From Pseudomonas sputi (GTDB lineage Bacteria > Pseudomonadota > Gammaproteobacteria > Pseudomonadales > Pseudomonadaceae), in the NCBI RefSeq assembly GCF_021603585.1, contig NZ_BQHI01000003.1, positions 62,001 through 126,000 of the forward strand: a stretch of DNA of 64,000 bases. Reading direction: 5' to 3'. The notes below the pieces were generated by a model that had not been told where the DNA came from, did no database searches, and was given only the letters and a program-made list of their open reading frames with translations. Made by a program: the position numbers and the translations under genes. Shown in pieces: positions 16,396 to 25,407 of this stretch (the stretch's first letter is position 1; each line of letters opens with the position of its first letter).

Positions 16396-17244
16396 ATGTT
16401 TACCGCACTTAATTTACATAGACCTGCTCGCGCTGGAAAGCTTGAGGTTGCGCAGCCGAAGATAGAGGACATCAACGCACGGGAAATTTTAAGAGGCTTG
16501 CTTCAAGGGGAGTTTCAAGCATATGTGCAACCAAAGTTCGATCTGACCAGTAATACCGTTCATTCGATGGAGGTCCTTGCTCGTTGGCAACACCCCGAAT
16601 TTGGGCTGTTGTGTCCGGCAGTGTTTATCCCGACAATGGTACGCGAGCGCCTGCTCGATGATTTGGTATGTGAACTCCTTGAGCAGGGGCTCGCTGGTCA
16701 GATCAAGCAACATAATCACGGTCGAAAATTAGGCGTAGCTTTTAATCTAAGTCTTCTGCAACTGACCAGAACAGCATTAGTTGAGCGCTTGCTGGTTCGT
16801 CTGCTCAAACACTCTTTGCCGTTATCGTCGGTGACGTTTGAAATTACTGAAGACGGCCCCGCGATCGCGAGCGATATTTGTGTGCAAAACGTCATCCGTC
16901 TTCGCCAGCTCGGCGTGCGCTTGTCACTCGACGACTACGGGACGGGCCACTCTACCTTGTTTCGCCTGTGCCAATTGCCGTTCGATGAAATCAAGCTGGC
17001 TGGCGAATTCACTCGTCACGTTCTCAAGTCTTCACAGCACCGCAGTATTGCGCGTTCGACTACCTTGTTGGCCAGGGAGTTGGGCATGAGCCTGATTGTC
17101 GAAGGTATCGAAACAGAGGAACAGCGTTGCTGTCTTGCGCAAATGGGGGTGAGGATCGGCCAGGGTTACCTCTGCGCGCCGCCCATGCCTGTTGACGCGC
17201 TGGGTGAATGGTTTACGTTGCGGGAAAATGGATTCGCCGCGTGA
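16396..17244 (+). CDS. Stand-alone EAL-domain protein, probable c-di-GMP phosphodiesterase
   Basis: Cytosolic protein of 282 residues formed of one EAL domain. The expected motifs survive in variant form: ExLxR as EVLAR, substrate Asn in FNLS, FEITE, the DD pair in LSLDDYGTGHS, Lys in DEIKLAGEF, Glu in IVEGIETEEQ, and GQGYLCAPPMP. So metal and catalytic residues look intact. P. aeruginosa RocR, the equivalent in the Roc system, has an N-terminal receiver domain; here only ~30 unrelated residues precede the EAL. Own terminator upstream, so probably own promoter. Likely lowers c-di-GMP to oppose fimbriation (inference). Confidence 0.88.
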   Translation: MFTALNLHRPARAGKLEVAQPKIEDINAREILRGLLQGEFQAYVQPKFDLTSNTVHSMEVLARWQHPEFGLLCPAVFIPTMVRERLLDDLVCELLEQGLAGQIKQHNHGRKLGVAFNLSLLQLTRTALVERLLVRLLKHSLPLSSVTFEITEDGPAIASDICVQNVIRLRQLGVRLSLDDYGTGHSTLFRLCQLPFDEIKLAGEFTRHVLKSSQHRSIARSTTLLARELGMSLIVEGIETEEQRCCLAQMGVRIGQGYLCAPPMPVDALGEWFTLRENGFAA

Positions 17245-17473
17245 CGGGAAGGTTCAGAGGGTTGCGGTCGTCCTGCTTGGGAAACACATCCATCTCGTCA
17301 GTGTCTCGGCATAGAGACCACCTATGAGCTGGATTGTTAAACCGTATTTCCTTAATCTTGCCCCCCTCGATACGCTGCACCCAACTTTTTACAGGACTGT
17401 CGAGCTCACGCCTTCCCCAAGGTTATCCACAGTCCTTTTTTATTCTCGCCGGCAGTCCGGCGTCCGCGCCTGA

Positions 17474-18466
<993 letters not shown>

Positions 18467-18479
18467 GATCGCAGAAACG

Positions 18480-18508
18480 AAAAAACCGGCCAATTGGCCG
18501 GTTTTTTT
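18480..18508 (+). terminator. Terminator between trxB and hopJ
   Basis: Palindrome ACCGGCCAATTGGCCGGT flanked by an A run on the left and T7 on the right; works in both directions between convergent genes. Confidence 0.92.
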
Positions 18509-18529
18509 ATGCCTGCGATTCGCTCGGAA

Positions 18530-18868
18530 TCAGCGGCGTGTCAGCGGTTGCGCTTCGAACTTCACGCCCGCCAGACCGTGCTGGATCAGCGCACGGATAT
18601 TGCCGTGATCGCTGCCCTCGGGCGTTGCCACGACCGAGCGGTAGTGCTCGCCAAACGCCAGCAGCACTTCTTCATCGCTCAGGCCTTCCAGCAGCGCCAG
18701 ACCGAGAGTCTTGCACGAACCTTCATTCTGCCCAGCCGCGTTTTCCACGCCGCCGTTGTTGAATGCCTGAGGCTGGTAGTCGTAACCGGCGGCGATGAAG
18801 GACAAGGTGTCGGCAAAAACGTGTTCGCCGCTCTTGAGGCTGGCGCGCAGGGTGTTCAGATCAGTCAT
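18530..18868 (-). CDS. HopJ-family protein
   Basis: Protein of 112 residues (MTDLNTLRASLKSGEHVFAD ... GYDYQPQAFNNGG...AGQNEGSCKTLGLALL). This is the HopJ type III effector family by name, but the family is widespread in bacteria with no secretion system and no export signal is visible here. It is the last gene of the folM-folE-folX-DUF1244 run and overlaps the preceding gene by 8 bases. The context suggests a housekeeping role, function unknown. Confidence 0.85.
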   Translation of the reverse strand: MTDLNTLRASLKSGEHVFADTLSFIAAGYDYQPQAFNNGGVENAAGQNEGSCKTLGLALLEGLSDEEVLLAFGEHYRSVVATPEGSDHGNIRALIQHGLAGVKFEAQPLTRR

Positions 18869-19157
18869 GGGGTTTTCCTTTGGCGAACGCCGCTTGTTGT
18901 TCGGCGCTGGCTTCTTGCTGATATTGGGCTTTCCAGTCGGCGTACGGCATGCCGTAAACCACTTCGCGGGCGTCGTCGAGGCTGACCTCGATCTGGCGCT
19001 CGTCGGCCTCGGCCTTGTACCACTTGGACAGGCAGTTGCGGCAGAACCCGGCAAGGTTCATCAGGTCGATGTTCTGCACGTCCTTGCGGCTGTCCAGGTG
19101 GGCGACCAGTCGGCGGAAGGCGGCGGCTTCGAGTTCGAGGCGTTGTTGCTCGGTCAT
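18861..19157 (-). CDS. DUF1244 family protein
   Basis: Small conserved protein of 98 residues, MTEQQRLELEAAAFRRLVAH ... VQNIDLMNLAGFCRNCLSKWY ... GMPYADWKAQYQ. The CRNCLSKW motif is the family mark. Function unknown. Translationally coupled to hopJ by overlap and 68 bases downstream of folX. Confidence 0.88.
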   Translation of the reverse strand: MTEQQRLELEAAAFRRLVAHLDSRKDVQNIDLMNLAGFCRNCLSKWYKAEADERQIEVSLDDAREVVYGMPYADWKAQYQQEASAEQQAAFAKGKPHD

Positions 19158-19225
19158 GATGGGCTCTGTGCAGTCAAATCGTGGCGCGGATGATAAAAGT
19201 CTGACGCCCGGAGCGCCAGACACGT

Positions 19226-19597
19226 TCAGCGGCTGGCGGCGATGGTGATCGACACCGACTCGGCAAATCGCAGGGCATGCGGCTTGTCGACTTCGACTTC
19301 GGCGTACAGCACCGATTCGTTGGCCATCACCAGATCCAGCAGCTCCTGGGTGAGGCGTTCGAGCAGCGCGAAACGGTTGCCTTCCACATGCGCAATGATC
19401 GCCTTGGTGATGGTGCGGTAGTTCAGCGCGTGATCGATGTCGTTGTCTCGCACCGCTTCCTGCGCGGCGTACAGGATGGTCAGGTTGATCAGCACATCCT
19501 GCTTGTTGAGGATTTCGTCCTCGTTGATCCCGATAAAGGTGCGCAGGCGCAGATCCTTGACCCGGATGCGCGCCATTCCCGGTTGAAGTTGTGGCAT
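19226..19597 (-). CDS. folX: Dihydroneopterin triphosphate 2'-epimerase
   Basis: Tunnelling-fold (T-fold) enzyme of 123 residues, epimerising dihydroneopterin triphosphate to the monapterin form. FolB/FolX signature: [65 protein letters not shown]. The start codon abuts the folE stop, so the two are translated together. FolX rather than FolB (aldolase) because of its length and the folM-folE context. Confidence 0.92.
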   Translation of the reverse strand: MPQLQPGMARIRVKDLRLRTFIGINEDEILNKQDVLINLTILYAAQEAVRDNDIDHALNYRTITKAIIAHVEGNRFALLERLTQELLDLVMANESVLYAEVEVDKPHALRFAESVSITIAASR

Positions 19598-20158
19598 TTA
19601 CTTGCTCCGTCCAATCAATTGCAGGAACTCCTGGCGGGTGTTGCTCGACTCGCGGAAGGCGCCGAGCATGACCGAGGTGTTCATGGTCGAATTCTGTTTC
19701 TCGACACCGCGCATCATCATGCACATGTGCCGGGCTTCGATGACCACCGCGACACCGGCGGCATCGGTGACTTGCCGGACCGCCTCGGCGATCTGGCGGG
19801 TGAGGTTTTCCTGGATCTGCAGGCGGCGGGCGAACATGTCCACCAGTCGCGCGATCTTCGACAGCCCCAGCACCTTGCCCGTCGGAATATAAGCCACATG
19901 GGCCTTGCCGATGAAGGGCAGCAGGTGATGTTCGCACAACGAATAGAGTTCGATGTCGGCGACGATGATCATCTCGTCGCTGTCGGAGGCAAACAGCGCG
20001 CCATTGACGATCTCCTCGACGCTCTGTTCGTAGCCGTGACACAGATACTGCATGGCCTTGGCCGCCCGCACCGGCGTGTCGAGCAGCCCTTCGCGGTTAG
20101 GGTTTTCACCGAGACCGATCAGGATCTCGCGGTAATTCTCGGGCAGGGAACGGGTCAT
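19598..20158 (-). CDS. folE: GTP cyclohydrolase I
   Basis: Converts GTP to dihydroneopterin triphosphate; zinc enzyme of 186 residues. Zn ligands are visible in [13 protein letters not shown] and [17 protein letters not shown], with the active-site [24 protein letters not shown]. Length is about that of short bacterial FolE. Second gene of the operon behind folM (22-base gap). In pseudomonads this paralogue typically serves tetrahydromonapterin, the phenylalanine hydroxylase cofactor, next to a separate folate copy. Confidence 0.95.
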   Translation of the reverse strand: MTRSLPENYREILIGLGENPNREGLLDTPVRAAKAMQYLCHGYEQSVEEIVNGALFASDSDEMIIVADIELYSLCEHHLLPFIGKAHVAYIPTGKVLGLSKIARLVDMFARRLQIQENLTRQIAEAVRQVTDAAGVAVVIEARHMCMMMRGVEKQNSTMNTSVMLGAFRESSNTRQEFLQLIGRSK

Positions 20159-20180
20159 GGAGCATCCTCGCGGGGGCGTA

Positions 20181-20891
20181 TTACTTGACGTGCCGCCCGC
20201 CGTTGACGGTCAGGGTCGTGCCGGTGACATACGGGTTGTCGAGCAGATAGCGCAGGCTCTGATAAATCACTTCGCTGCCGGGTTCGATGCCCAGTGCGGA
20301 CTTGGCCAGCGCCTTGGCGCGGTACGCCGCGTCGTCGTCGGGATTGAACAATAGCAGGGCTGGCGCGATGCCGTTGACCTTGATTGACGGCGCATAGCGC
20401 GCAGCGAAGGACAACGTGAGACTGTCGAGCCCGGCCTTGCTGGCGCAATAGCCGATGTGTTTGCTGCTGCCCTTGCGCGTGACGTCATCGCTGATGTGGA
20501 CAATGTCGGCAGGGCTCGAACGTTGCAGCAGTTCGGCGCAATGCAGGTTGATCAGGTAGGGCGCCAGCATGTGAATGTTGAACATGCGACTGAAGGCTTG
20601 GGCTTCGCCGTCGTCGTTTTCCGCCAGCCACTCCGAGGCGTTGTGCACGATGGCGCGCAGGCTGTCGGTGTGGGTCTTCAGTTCGGTGATGAATGCGAGG
20701 ATCGACGCTTCGCTGGAAAAGTCCGCGTGCAAGCCGATGGCGCCCAGATCCCGAAGCACCTTCACGCCCGGCCGTTCGCTGCGATAGGTGAAGATCACCC
20801 GATGGCCGTCTTCCAGCAAACGCTGCGCACAATGCAGACCGACCCGCTGGCCGGCGCCGGTGATGAGGATGGGAGCTGTGGAAGCAGTCAT
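20181..20891 (-). CDS. folM: Dihydromonapterin reductase
   Basis: Short-chain dehydrogenase of 236 residues reducing dihydromonapterin (and dihydrofolate) with NADPH. Cofactor loop [21 protein letters not shown]-selecting Arg in [14 protein letters not shown], catalytic Tyr-Lys in [11 protein letters not shown], and the C-terminal [14 protein letters not shown]. First gene of folM-folE-folX. The three products together convert GTP to tetrahydromonapterin. Confidence 0.93.
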   Translation of the reverse strand: MTASTAPILITGAGQRVGLHCAQRLLEDGHRVIFTYRSERPGVKVLRDLGAIGLHADFSSEASILAFITELKTHTDSLRAIVHNASEWLAENDDGEAQAFSRMFNIHMLAPYLINLHCAELLQRSSPADIVHISDDVTRKGSSKHIGYCASKAGLDSLTLSFAARYAPSIKVNGIAPALLLFNPDDDAAYRAKALAKSALGIEPGSEVIYQSLRYLLDNPYVTGTTLTVNGGRHVK

Positions 20892-20947
20892 GTACGGCTC
20901 GCGTCGAAGTCAGAGCAAAAACTATAACAGCGACGCGAGCGACGGCT

Positions 20948-21517
20948 TCAGCGATTTTGCGTGGACGGGGCGCTGGGCAACGGGCGCGCAGGCGCCGGGT
21001 TGAGCCAGCCGGCCAGCAGGCGGGTCGACAGCGGAATGAAGAAGTAGACCATCAACGGGGTCAGGCACAGCGTGCTGACGAAGATCTTCGGCAACAGGCT
21101 CATTTCCGCAAGCAGCGGAGCCAGGACGAAATTGAACAGCAGCGACACCGGGAAGAATGCCAGCCAGATCGCCACGGCCTGTTTCCAGCGCGGCGGGCGA
21201 TGCCCGGCGGCACCGAACCAGCCTTCGATCCCGCTGACCCGATGTTCGGTCGGGTGGGCAAACAGATCGCTGCCACGGGCCAGCCACGCAGTGCGCGATG
21301 CCGAGTGCTCCCATGCGTGCAGGGTCTGTTCGTCGACGAAGCGGAAAATGATCTGGAATTCATCGTCGCCGGGAGGCGGAGCCAGTACGCCGGAGCCGAG
21401 GTAACCGGGGAAGTCGGTGGCCAGTTGCTCGCCTTCTCGCAGCCAGGCGATCAGATCCTGATAACGACCATTGGCGACACGACGCGCGACCATCAGCGTG
21501 ACGGGGGAAGTAGACAT
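20948..21517 (-). CDS. Antibiotic-biosynthesis monooxygenase-like membrane protein
   Basis: 189 residues. The first ~100 (VTLMVARRVANGRYQDLIAW ... FQIIFRFVDEQTLHAWEHS) form an ABM ferredoxin-like domain, followed by two transmembrane helices (about 118-140 and 150-172) and a Pro-rich tail. Proteins of this build are common but uncharacterised. ATG chosen at 21517, with GGAG upstream (CTACTTCC side checked). It is divergent from the MerR regulator and may be its target. Confidence 0.8.
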   Translation of the reverse strand: MSTSPVTLMVARRVANGRYQDLIAWLREGEQLATDFPGYLGSGVLAPPPGDDEFQIIFRFVDEQTLHAWEHSASRTAWLARGSDLFAHPTEHRVSGIEGWFGAAGHRPPRWKQAVAIWLAFFPVSLLFNFVLAPLLAEMSLLPKIFVSTLCLTPLMVYFFIPLSTRLLAGWLNPAPARPLPSAPSTQNR

Positions 21518-21596
21518 TGTGTATCTCCGTATTGCATGTGCGTCGTTCCGGGTAAGAACTTCGCCTGACGCAGCGCGGGGTAGAGGGCTGCGTCTT

Positions 21597-21620
21597 TTGA
21601 CAAGCAAGGATTATTCCTTG
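21597..21620. promoter_or_regulatory. Candidate MerR operator with -35 box
   Basis: TTGACA at 21597-21602 is followed by the dyad CAAGGATTATTCCTTG (21605-21620), just where MerR proteins bind between -35 and -10. The -10 box is poor on the plus strand. It lies in the divergent region between the ABM protein and the MerR regulator. Confidence 0.4.
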
Positions 21621-21689
21621 TTTTCGTGACGAACCCGAGACTTTCGTTCCATTTGATCGCTTGAACCCTCATGGTGCATCAGGAGTAGA

Positions 21690-21737
21690 ATGGATCCAAC
21701 TTTGCCAACAAGGACGTGTCCGCACCAATGCCTGTGA
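21690..21737 (+). CDS. Possible 15-codon leader peptide of the MerR gene
   Basis: ATG at 21690 behind a good AGGAG (21681-21685). It encodes MDPTLPTRTCPHQCL and stops at 21735-21737, overlapping the MerR ATG at 21728 in another frame. It may couple translation to the regulator, whose own ribosome site is weak. Chance occurrence cannot be excluded. Confidence 0.3.
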   Translation: MDPTLPTRTCPHQCL

Positions 21738-22687
21738 TCACAGACGTTCGCCCTGCTTCGCAGGAATCTGTTGCGCTGGAGCGCGAGGATCTTTTCCCTA
21801 TCCGCGAAGTGGCGCGTTTGACCGGTGTGAACCCGGTGACGTTGCGCGCATGGGAGCGACGATACGGGTTGATCCAGCCGATGCGCACCGAAAGTGGGCA
21901 TCGTTTGTATTCGATGACCGATATCGAGCGCGTTCGCAGCATCGTCGACTGGATCGATCGGGGTGTGGCGGTGAGCAAGGTCGGCAAGATCCTGGCCAAG
22001 ACCGAACCAGCGAAGGTGCTGGCCCACTTCATTCCGGATGATCTGGTGCAGGCGGACTATCTCCAGTGGCAAGAACAGGTCAGGCAGGCAGTCAGCTCAT
22101 TCGACGATCAGTTGCTCGATCGGGTCTACGGGCAGATTTTCTCCTCCTATGCCTTGCCCGTGGTGTTTCAGGACATCCTGATGCCGCTGTGGCTGCAAAT
22201 GCTGCAGCGTCAGGATGCGTTCGGGCAAACCAGTGAGTGGCTGTTCTTCGACGGATTCCTGAGGGCCAAGGTGCTGCAGCGGATTGTCGTGCTGCGGGGC
22301 GTGCAGCCGCGCAAGGTGATCATCAGTGCACTGGCCGGTCAGTGCCGCGAGCTTGAGTTGTTGGTCGCGGCGCTGTTTCTCAGCGGCAATGACGAGGGTG
22401 TCAGGGTGTTGACCACCGGTCAGCCGTTCGACGAACTGACGCTGGTGTGCGAGAGGGTCAAACCCCAGGCCCTGGTGCTGTTTTCCAATCACGCCCCGAC
22501 CCCCGAGCTGCCGCGACGGCTGAATCGTCTGGCGTTGAGTCTTGATTGTCAGTTGATGCTGGCGGGCGATACGGCCGATCTGGCGCAGGACAGCCTGGCC
22601 GGATCATCGGTCGGCTGTCTGGGCAATGAAGGGACGACCATGCGCCAGCGCATGAATCAGTTTCTGGCGGGGACGCTGGACACCTGA
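21728..22687 (+). CDS. MerR-family regulator, class II LitR/PplR type
   Basis: Transcription factor of about 319 residues. N-terminal MerR HTH (LFPIREVARLTGVNPVTLRAWERRYGLIQPMRTESGHRLYS, read in two parts) at about 25-90, then a four-helix domain with SSYALPVVFQDILMPLWLQM, and a Rossmann-like C-terminal region. The region resembles CarH/LitR, but I do not see the B12-binding DxHxxG motif, so it should be the B12-independent class. The ATG at 21728 is chosen; a GTG at 21716 is closer to AAGGA. A LOV photoreceptor lies 0.7 kb away; in P. putida such pairs control light-induced genes. Confidence 0.85.
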   Translation: MPVITDVRPASQESVALEREDLFPIREVARLTGVNPVTLRAWERRYGLIQPMRTESGHRLYSMTDIERVRSIVDWIDRGVAVSKVGKILAKTEPAKVLAHFIPDDLVQADYLQWQEQVRQAVSSFDDQLLDRVYGQIFSSYALPVVFQDILMPLWLQMLQRQDAFGQTSEWLFFDGFLRAKVLQRIVVLRGVQPRKVIISALAGQCRELELLVAALFLSGNDEGVRVLTTGQPFDELTLVCERVKPQALVLFSNHAPTPELPRRLNRLALSLDCQLMLAGDTADLAQDSLAGSSVGCLGNEGTTMRQRMNQFLAGTLDT

Positions 22688-22690
22688 GTA

Positions 22691-23296
22691 TCAGGTGTGC
22701 AGGGCTGGGTGAGTCAGGCGATGTTGTTGCAGGATGAACTGGCGCAGACGCTCGGTCTCGTCGGCATCACTCTGGCTTAACTCGTAGGCATAAAAGCCGC
22801 TTTCGGTTTCCCGCTCGAACGTGCCGCGCAGGGAAATCCGCTCGTAGCCCGAGGGGCTGAACCACAAGGCAAAATGCTTCGGCGGTTTGGTCTTGTTGCG
22901 CACTTCCAGCAGCACACCCTTGTGCGACACCTCGTGCACCCACAACGTACCCGGCTGGCCCTTGGCATTTTCCAGTGCCACCGGTTCTTCCAGGGTCAGA
23001 CGCCATGGGCGCACCATCGGCCCGTCTTCATAAATGCTCGGTACACCCAGGCGCAGGTGCAGGGCGTGGAATTCGTCTTCCACCAGATGCAGCGGGAACG
23101 TCATCTGCTGATTTTCGAAGTTGGCCTGGATGGTGACTTGCTCATGGGCCGCCAGACGCGTGAGCAGATCACGGATCTGCGAACCACCATTGACCAGCAG
23201 GCTCGACGTCGCATCTCGCACGTTGAGTTGCGGGTTGTGTTGCATGGTCTGGATGAAATCCAGCTCATCCTGAGTGAGGAGGGCGTCGCGCTGCAT
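22691..23296 (-). CDS. PilZ-like protein downstream of the LOV receptor
   Basis: About 201 residues, MQRDALLTQDELDFIQTMQH... The N-terminal half resembles the YcgR-N-type beta region, and the C-terminal half (VRPWRLTLEEPVALENAK, WVHEVSHKGVLLEV) looks like a PilZ domain. The RxxxR c-di-GMP motif is not convincing and D/NxSxxG is reduced to VSHKG, so ligand binding is doubtful. It follows the LOV gene after about 50 bases on the same strand. A longer start at 23350 is possible. Confidence 0.6.
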   Translation of the reverse strand: MQRDALLTQDELDFIQTMQHNPQLNVRDATSSLLVNGGSQIRDLLTRLAAHEQVTIQANFENQQMTFPLHLVEDEFHALHLRLGVPSIYEDGPMVRPWRLTLEEPVALENAKGQPGTLWVHEVSHKGVLLEVRNKTKPPKHFALWFSPSGYERISLRGTFERETESGFYAYELSQSDADETERLRQFILQQHRLTHPALHT

Positions 23297-23350
23297 GGCT
23301 AACTCGAAATGAATAATTACAAAGTCATTGGTGATTGTAGTTAATGACAA

Positions 23351-23827
23351 TTAGTTCGTTGTTTTGTTTGCGCCGTTCGTCGCTTTCAAAGCAGCGACTT
23401 CGGCTTCGAGTGCCGCCACCTGGGCTTCCAGCTGCACAACCCGTTGCTGCGCCTTGACCTGAACGGTGACGTCCTTTTGCACGCCGACGAAGTAGGTCTG
23501 CCCGTCGTCGGCATTTTTTACCGTCGACAGGGACAGTTCGTTCCAGAACGGGGTGCCGTCCTTGCGATAGTTGCGCAGGATTTCGCGGCAGGAACCACCG
23601 TTTTTCAGAGCCTCGCGAATCAGACCCAGGCTGGCCTGGTCGCGATCACCGGCCTGCAGGAAGCGACAGTCCTGATAGAGAATTTCTTCGCGGGTGTAGC
23701 CGGTCAGTTTTTCGAAAGCCGGATTCACGTAGATCAGGATGTTGTCCTGATCGCCTTCCTTCTCAGCTACCACAATCCCGTCGTTTGACGCGTTGATCAC
23801 CATTTGCAGCAGGCTGGCATTGATCAT
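23351..23827 (-). CDS. Short LOV-domain blue-light photoreceptor
   Basis: Cytosolic flavin photosensor of 158 residues, of the P. putida SB1/SB2-LOV and P. fluorescens short-LOV type. LOV core 15-120 with photoactive Cys54 in the motif YQDCRFLQAGDRDQ (canonical GxNCRFLQ), KDGTPFWNELS and YFVGVQKDVT. A C-terminal helix with alanine/glutamate heptads (QLEAQVAALEAEVAALKA) makes a coiled coil for dimerisation. There is no effector domain, so it must act through partners, probably the MerR regulator nearby. AAGGA precedes the ATG. Confidence 0.94.
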   Translation of the reverse strand: MINASLLQMVINASNDGIVVAEKEGDQDNILIYVNPAFEKLTGYTREEILYQDCRFLQAGDRDQASLGLIREALKNGGSCREILRNYRKDGTPFWNELSLSTVKNADDGQTYFVGVQKDVTVQVKAQQRVVQLEAQVAALEAEVAALKATNGANKTTN

Positions 23828-23979
23828 CTTTGAATCCTTTCAAGGTTGTCAGTGGCGGGCATTGTAGAAGAACGCCCAGCGCTGTCTACTGGCCATCGGC
23901 GCTGATCGAGAGCCAATCGCAACAGGGCGTCGCTGGCTGTTACTATCGCCGCTCTTTTTTCAGTTTCAGGATCAGATTG

Positions 23980-24435
23980 ATGAAAGTCGCCATCCTCTCC
24001 GGCTCGGTGTACGGCACGGCCGAAGAAGTCGCTCGCCACGCTCGGAACCTGTTGAACGCCGCCGGTTTTGAAACCTTCTACAACTCCCGCGCCAGTCTTG
24101 CCGATCTCCAGGCCTTCGGCCCTGACGCCTTGCTGGGCGTGACCTCGACCACCGGCATGGGCGAGCTGCCGGACAACCTGCAACCGTTGTATTCAGCCAT
24201 CCGCGATCAACTGCCGGCGGCCTGGCGTGGTTTGCCTGGCGCCGTGATCGCCTTGGGTGACGCCAGCTACGGCGACACTTTTTGCGGTGGCGGCGAGCAA
24301 CTGCGCGAATTGTTCGGCGAGCTGGGCGTGCGCGAAGTGCAGGACATGCTGCGTATCGACGCCAGCGAAAGCGTCACCCCGGAAACCGACGCCGAGCCTT
24401 GGCTGGAACAGTTGATCGCCACGCTCAAGGGCTGA
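23980..24435 (+). CDS. Flavodoxin
   Basis: FMN electron carrier of 151 residues, close to MioC-type flavodoxins. FMN phosphate loop ILSGSVYGTAEEVA, isoalloxazine loops TSTTGMGELPDN and ALGDASYGDTFCGGG. The partner is unknown. The start at 23980 removes a 50-residue upstream extension that reads back toward the LOV promoter. Its end overlaps the LysR gene by 11 bases, convergently. Confidence 0.92.
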   Translation: MKVAILSGSVYGTAEEVARHARNLLNAAGFETFYNSRASLADLQAFGPDALLGVTSTTGMGELPDNLQPLYSAIRDQLPAAWRGLPGAVIALGDASYGDTFCGGGEQLRELFGELGVREVQDMLRIDASESVTPETDAEPWLEQLIATLKG

Positions 24436-25312
24436 TCCCGCGCTCGCGCAACAGCGCCAGCCAGGCCTGGGCAGCCTTCGACAGGTAGGCGCCGTGGCGC
24501 CAGATGAAGGCGATGTCCCAGCGCAAGTAGTCCGGCGCATTCAGGGTCAGGCGCACCACGCCTGGCCGCACCAGACCGCGTGCCACCACGCTGGGCAGCA
24601 ACACCACCCCTTGCCCGGCGGCGACCAGCGCCGCGAGAAAGTCCGCCTGCCCGCTGCGTCCGCCTTCCTTCGGCGTGAAGCCCATCTGCTGGCAGGCCTG
24701 GAGCAAGCGGTCGTTGAGCACGAAACTGCGCTGATACAGAAGGAACGGCGTATCGGCCAATTCCTCCAGACCGATTTCACCTTTTGCCGCCAGTGGGTGA
24801 TCCACCGGTAGCAGCGCATCCAGCGGTTCATCGCAGAACGGCTGGAAGTCGAATTGCGGATCTTTCGGCAGCAGACTGCCGCCCAACTCCAGCTCCCCAC
24901 TGAGCACCGCCTGTTCGATGTTACGGCTGCCACCCTCAAGCAACTGCACGCTGATGTTCGGGTAGCGCCGTCGGTATTCGGCGAACAGCCCGGCAAACAA
25001 GGCATCGCTGCCCAGCAAGGGCAATCCGAGACGTAACTCGCCGCGTGCCAATTGGCTGAGGTCATCGAGTTCGCTGAGCAATTCATTGCGTAACCGCAGC
25101 ATGCCTTCGGCCCGCTGCAGCACCACGCTGCCGGCGGCGGTCAGGCGTATCTGCGAGCCCAGCCGTTCGAGCAACGGTGTGCCGAGGCTCTGTTCGAGCT
25201 GGGCGATCTGCTTGCTCACGGCGGACTGACTGATGTGCAGGGTTTTCGCCGCTTGGGTGAAACCGCCCTGATGCATGACTTCGACGAAGCTTTTGAGTTG
25301 TTTGAATTCCAT
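24425..25312 (-). CDS. LysR-family regulator (likely of cidA-lrgB)
   Basis: 295 residues. N-terminal winged HTH (MEFKQLKSFVEVMHQGGFTQ ... ISQSAVSKQIAQLE), effector-binding domain from about 90. It is divergent from the cidA/lrgA-lrgB pair with a 95-base gap, the standard CidR-like layout, so it probably controls them. The in-frame extension to 25405 is rejected because it covers the promoter region. Effector unknown (acetate or pyruvate in related systems). Confidence 0.9.
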   Translation of the reverse strand: MEFKQLKSFVEVMHQGGFTQAAKTLHISQSAVSKQIAQLEQSLGTPLLERLGSQIRLTAAGSVVLQRAEGMLRLRNELLSELDDLSQLARGELRLGLPLLGSDALFAGLFAEYRRRYPNISVQLLEGGSRNIEQAVLSGELELGGSLLPKDPQFDFQPFCDEPLDALLPVDHPLAAKGEIGLEELADTPFLLYQRSFVLNDRLLQACQQMGFTPKEGGRSGQADFLAALVAAGQGVVLLPSVVARGLVRPGVVRLTLNAPDYLRWDIAFIWRHGAYLSKAAQAWLALLRERGISP

Positions 25313-25407
25313 GGCTTGATTCCAGATTGGAATGGCTTTGAGTCTAACAATTCGCTTCGGAGATGGTAGCCGGGTTCGTAAGATAGGCACCTGAAAGGAG
25401 CCCACCG

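Noticed and set aside
18530-18868. HopJ as a real type III effector and a sign of virulence
   Set aside because: Family is common in non-pathogens; here it is embedded in a pterin operon with no export signal or secretion genes.
20892-20947. PplR/LitR direct-repeat motif upstream of folM
   Set aside because: No sequence near T(G/A)TACA-N12-TGTA(C/T)A could be found by eye in this short gap.
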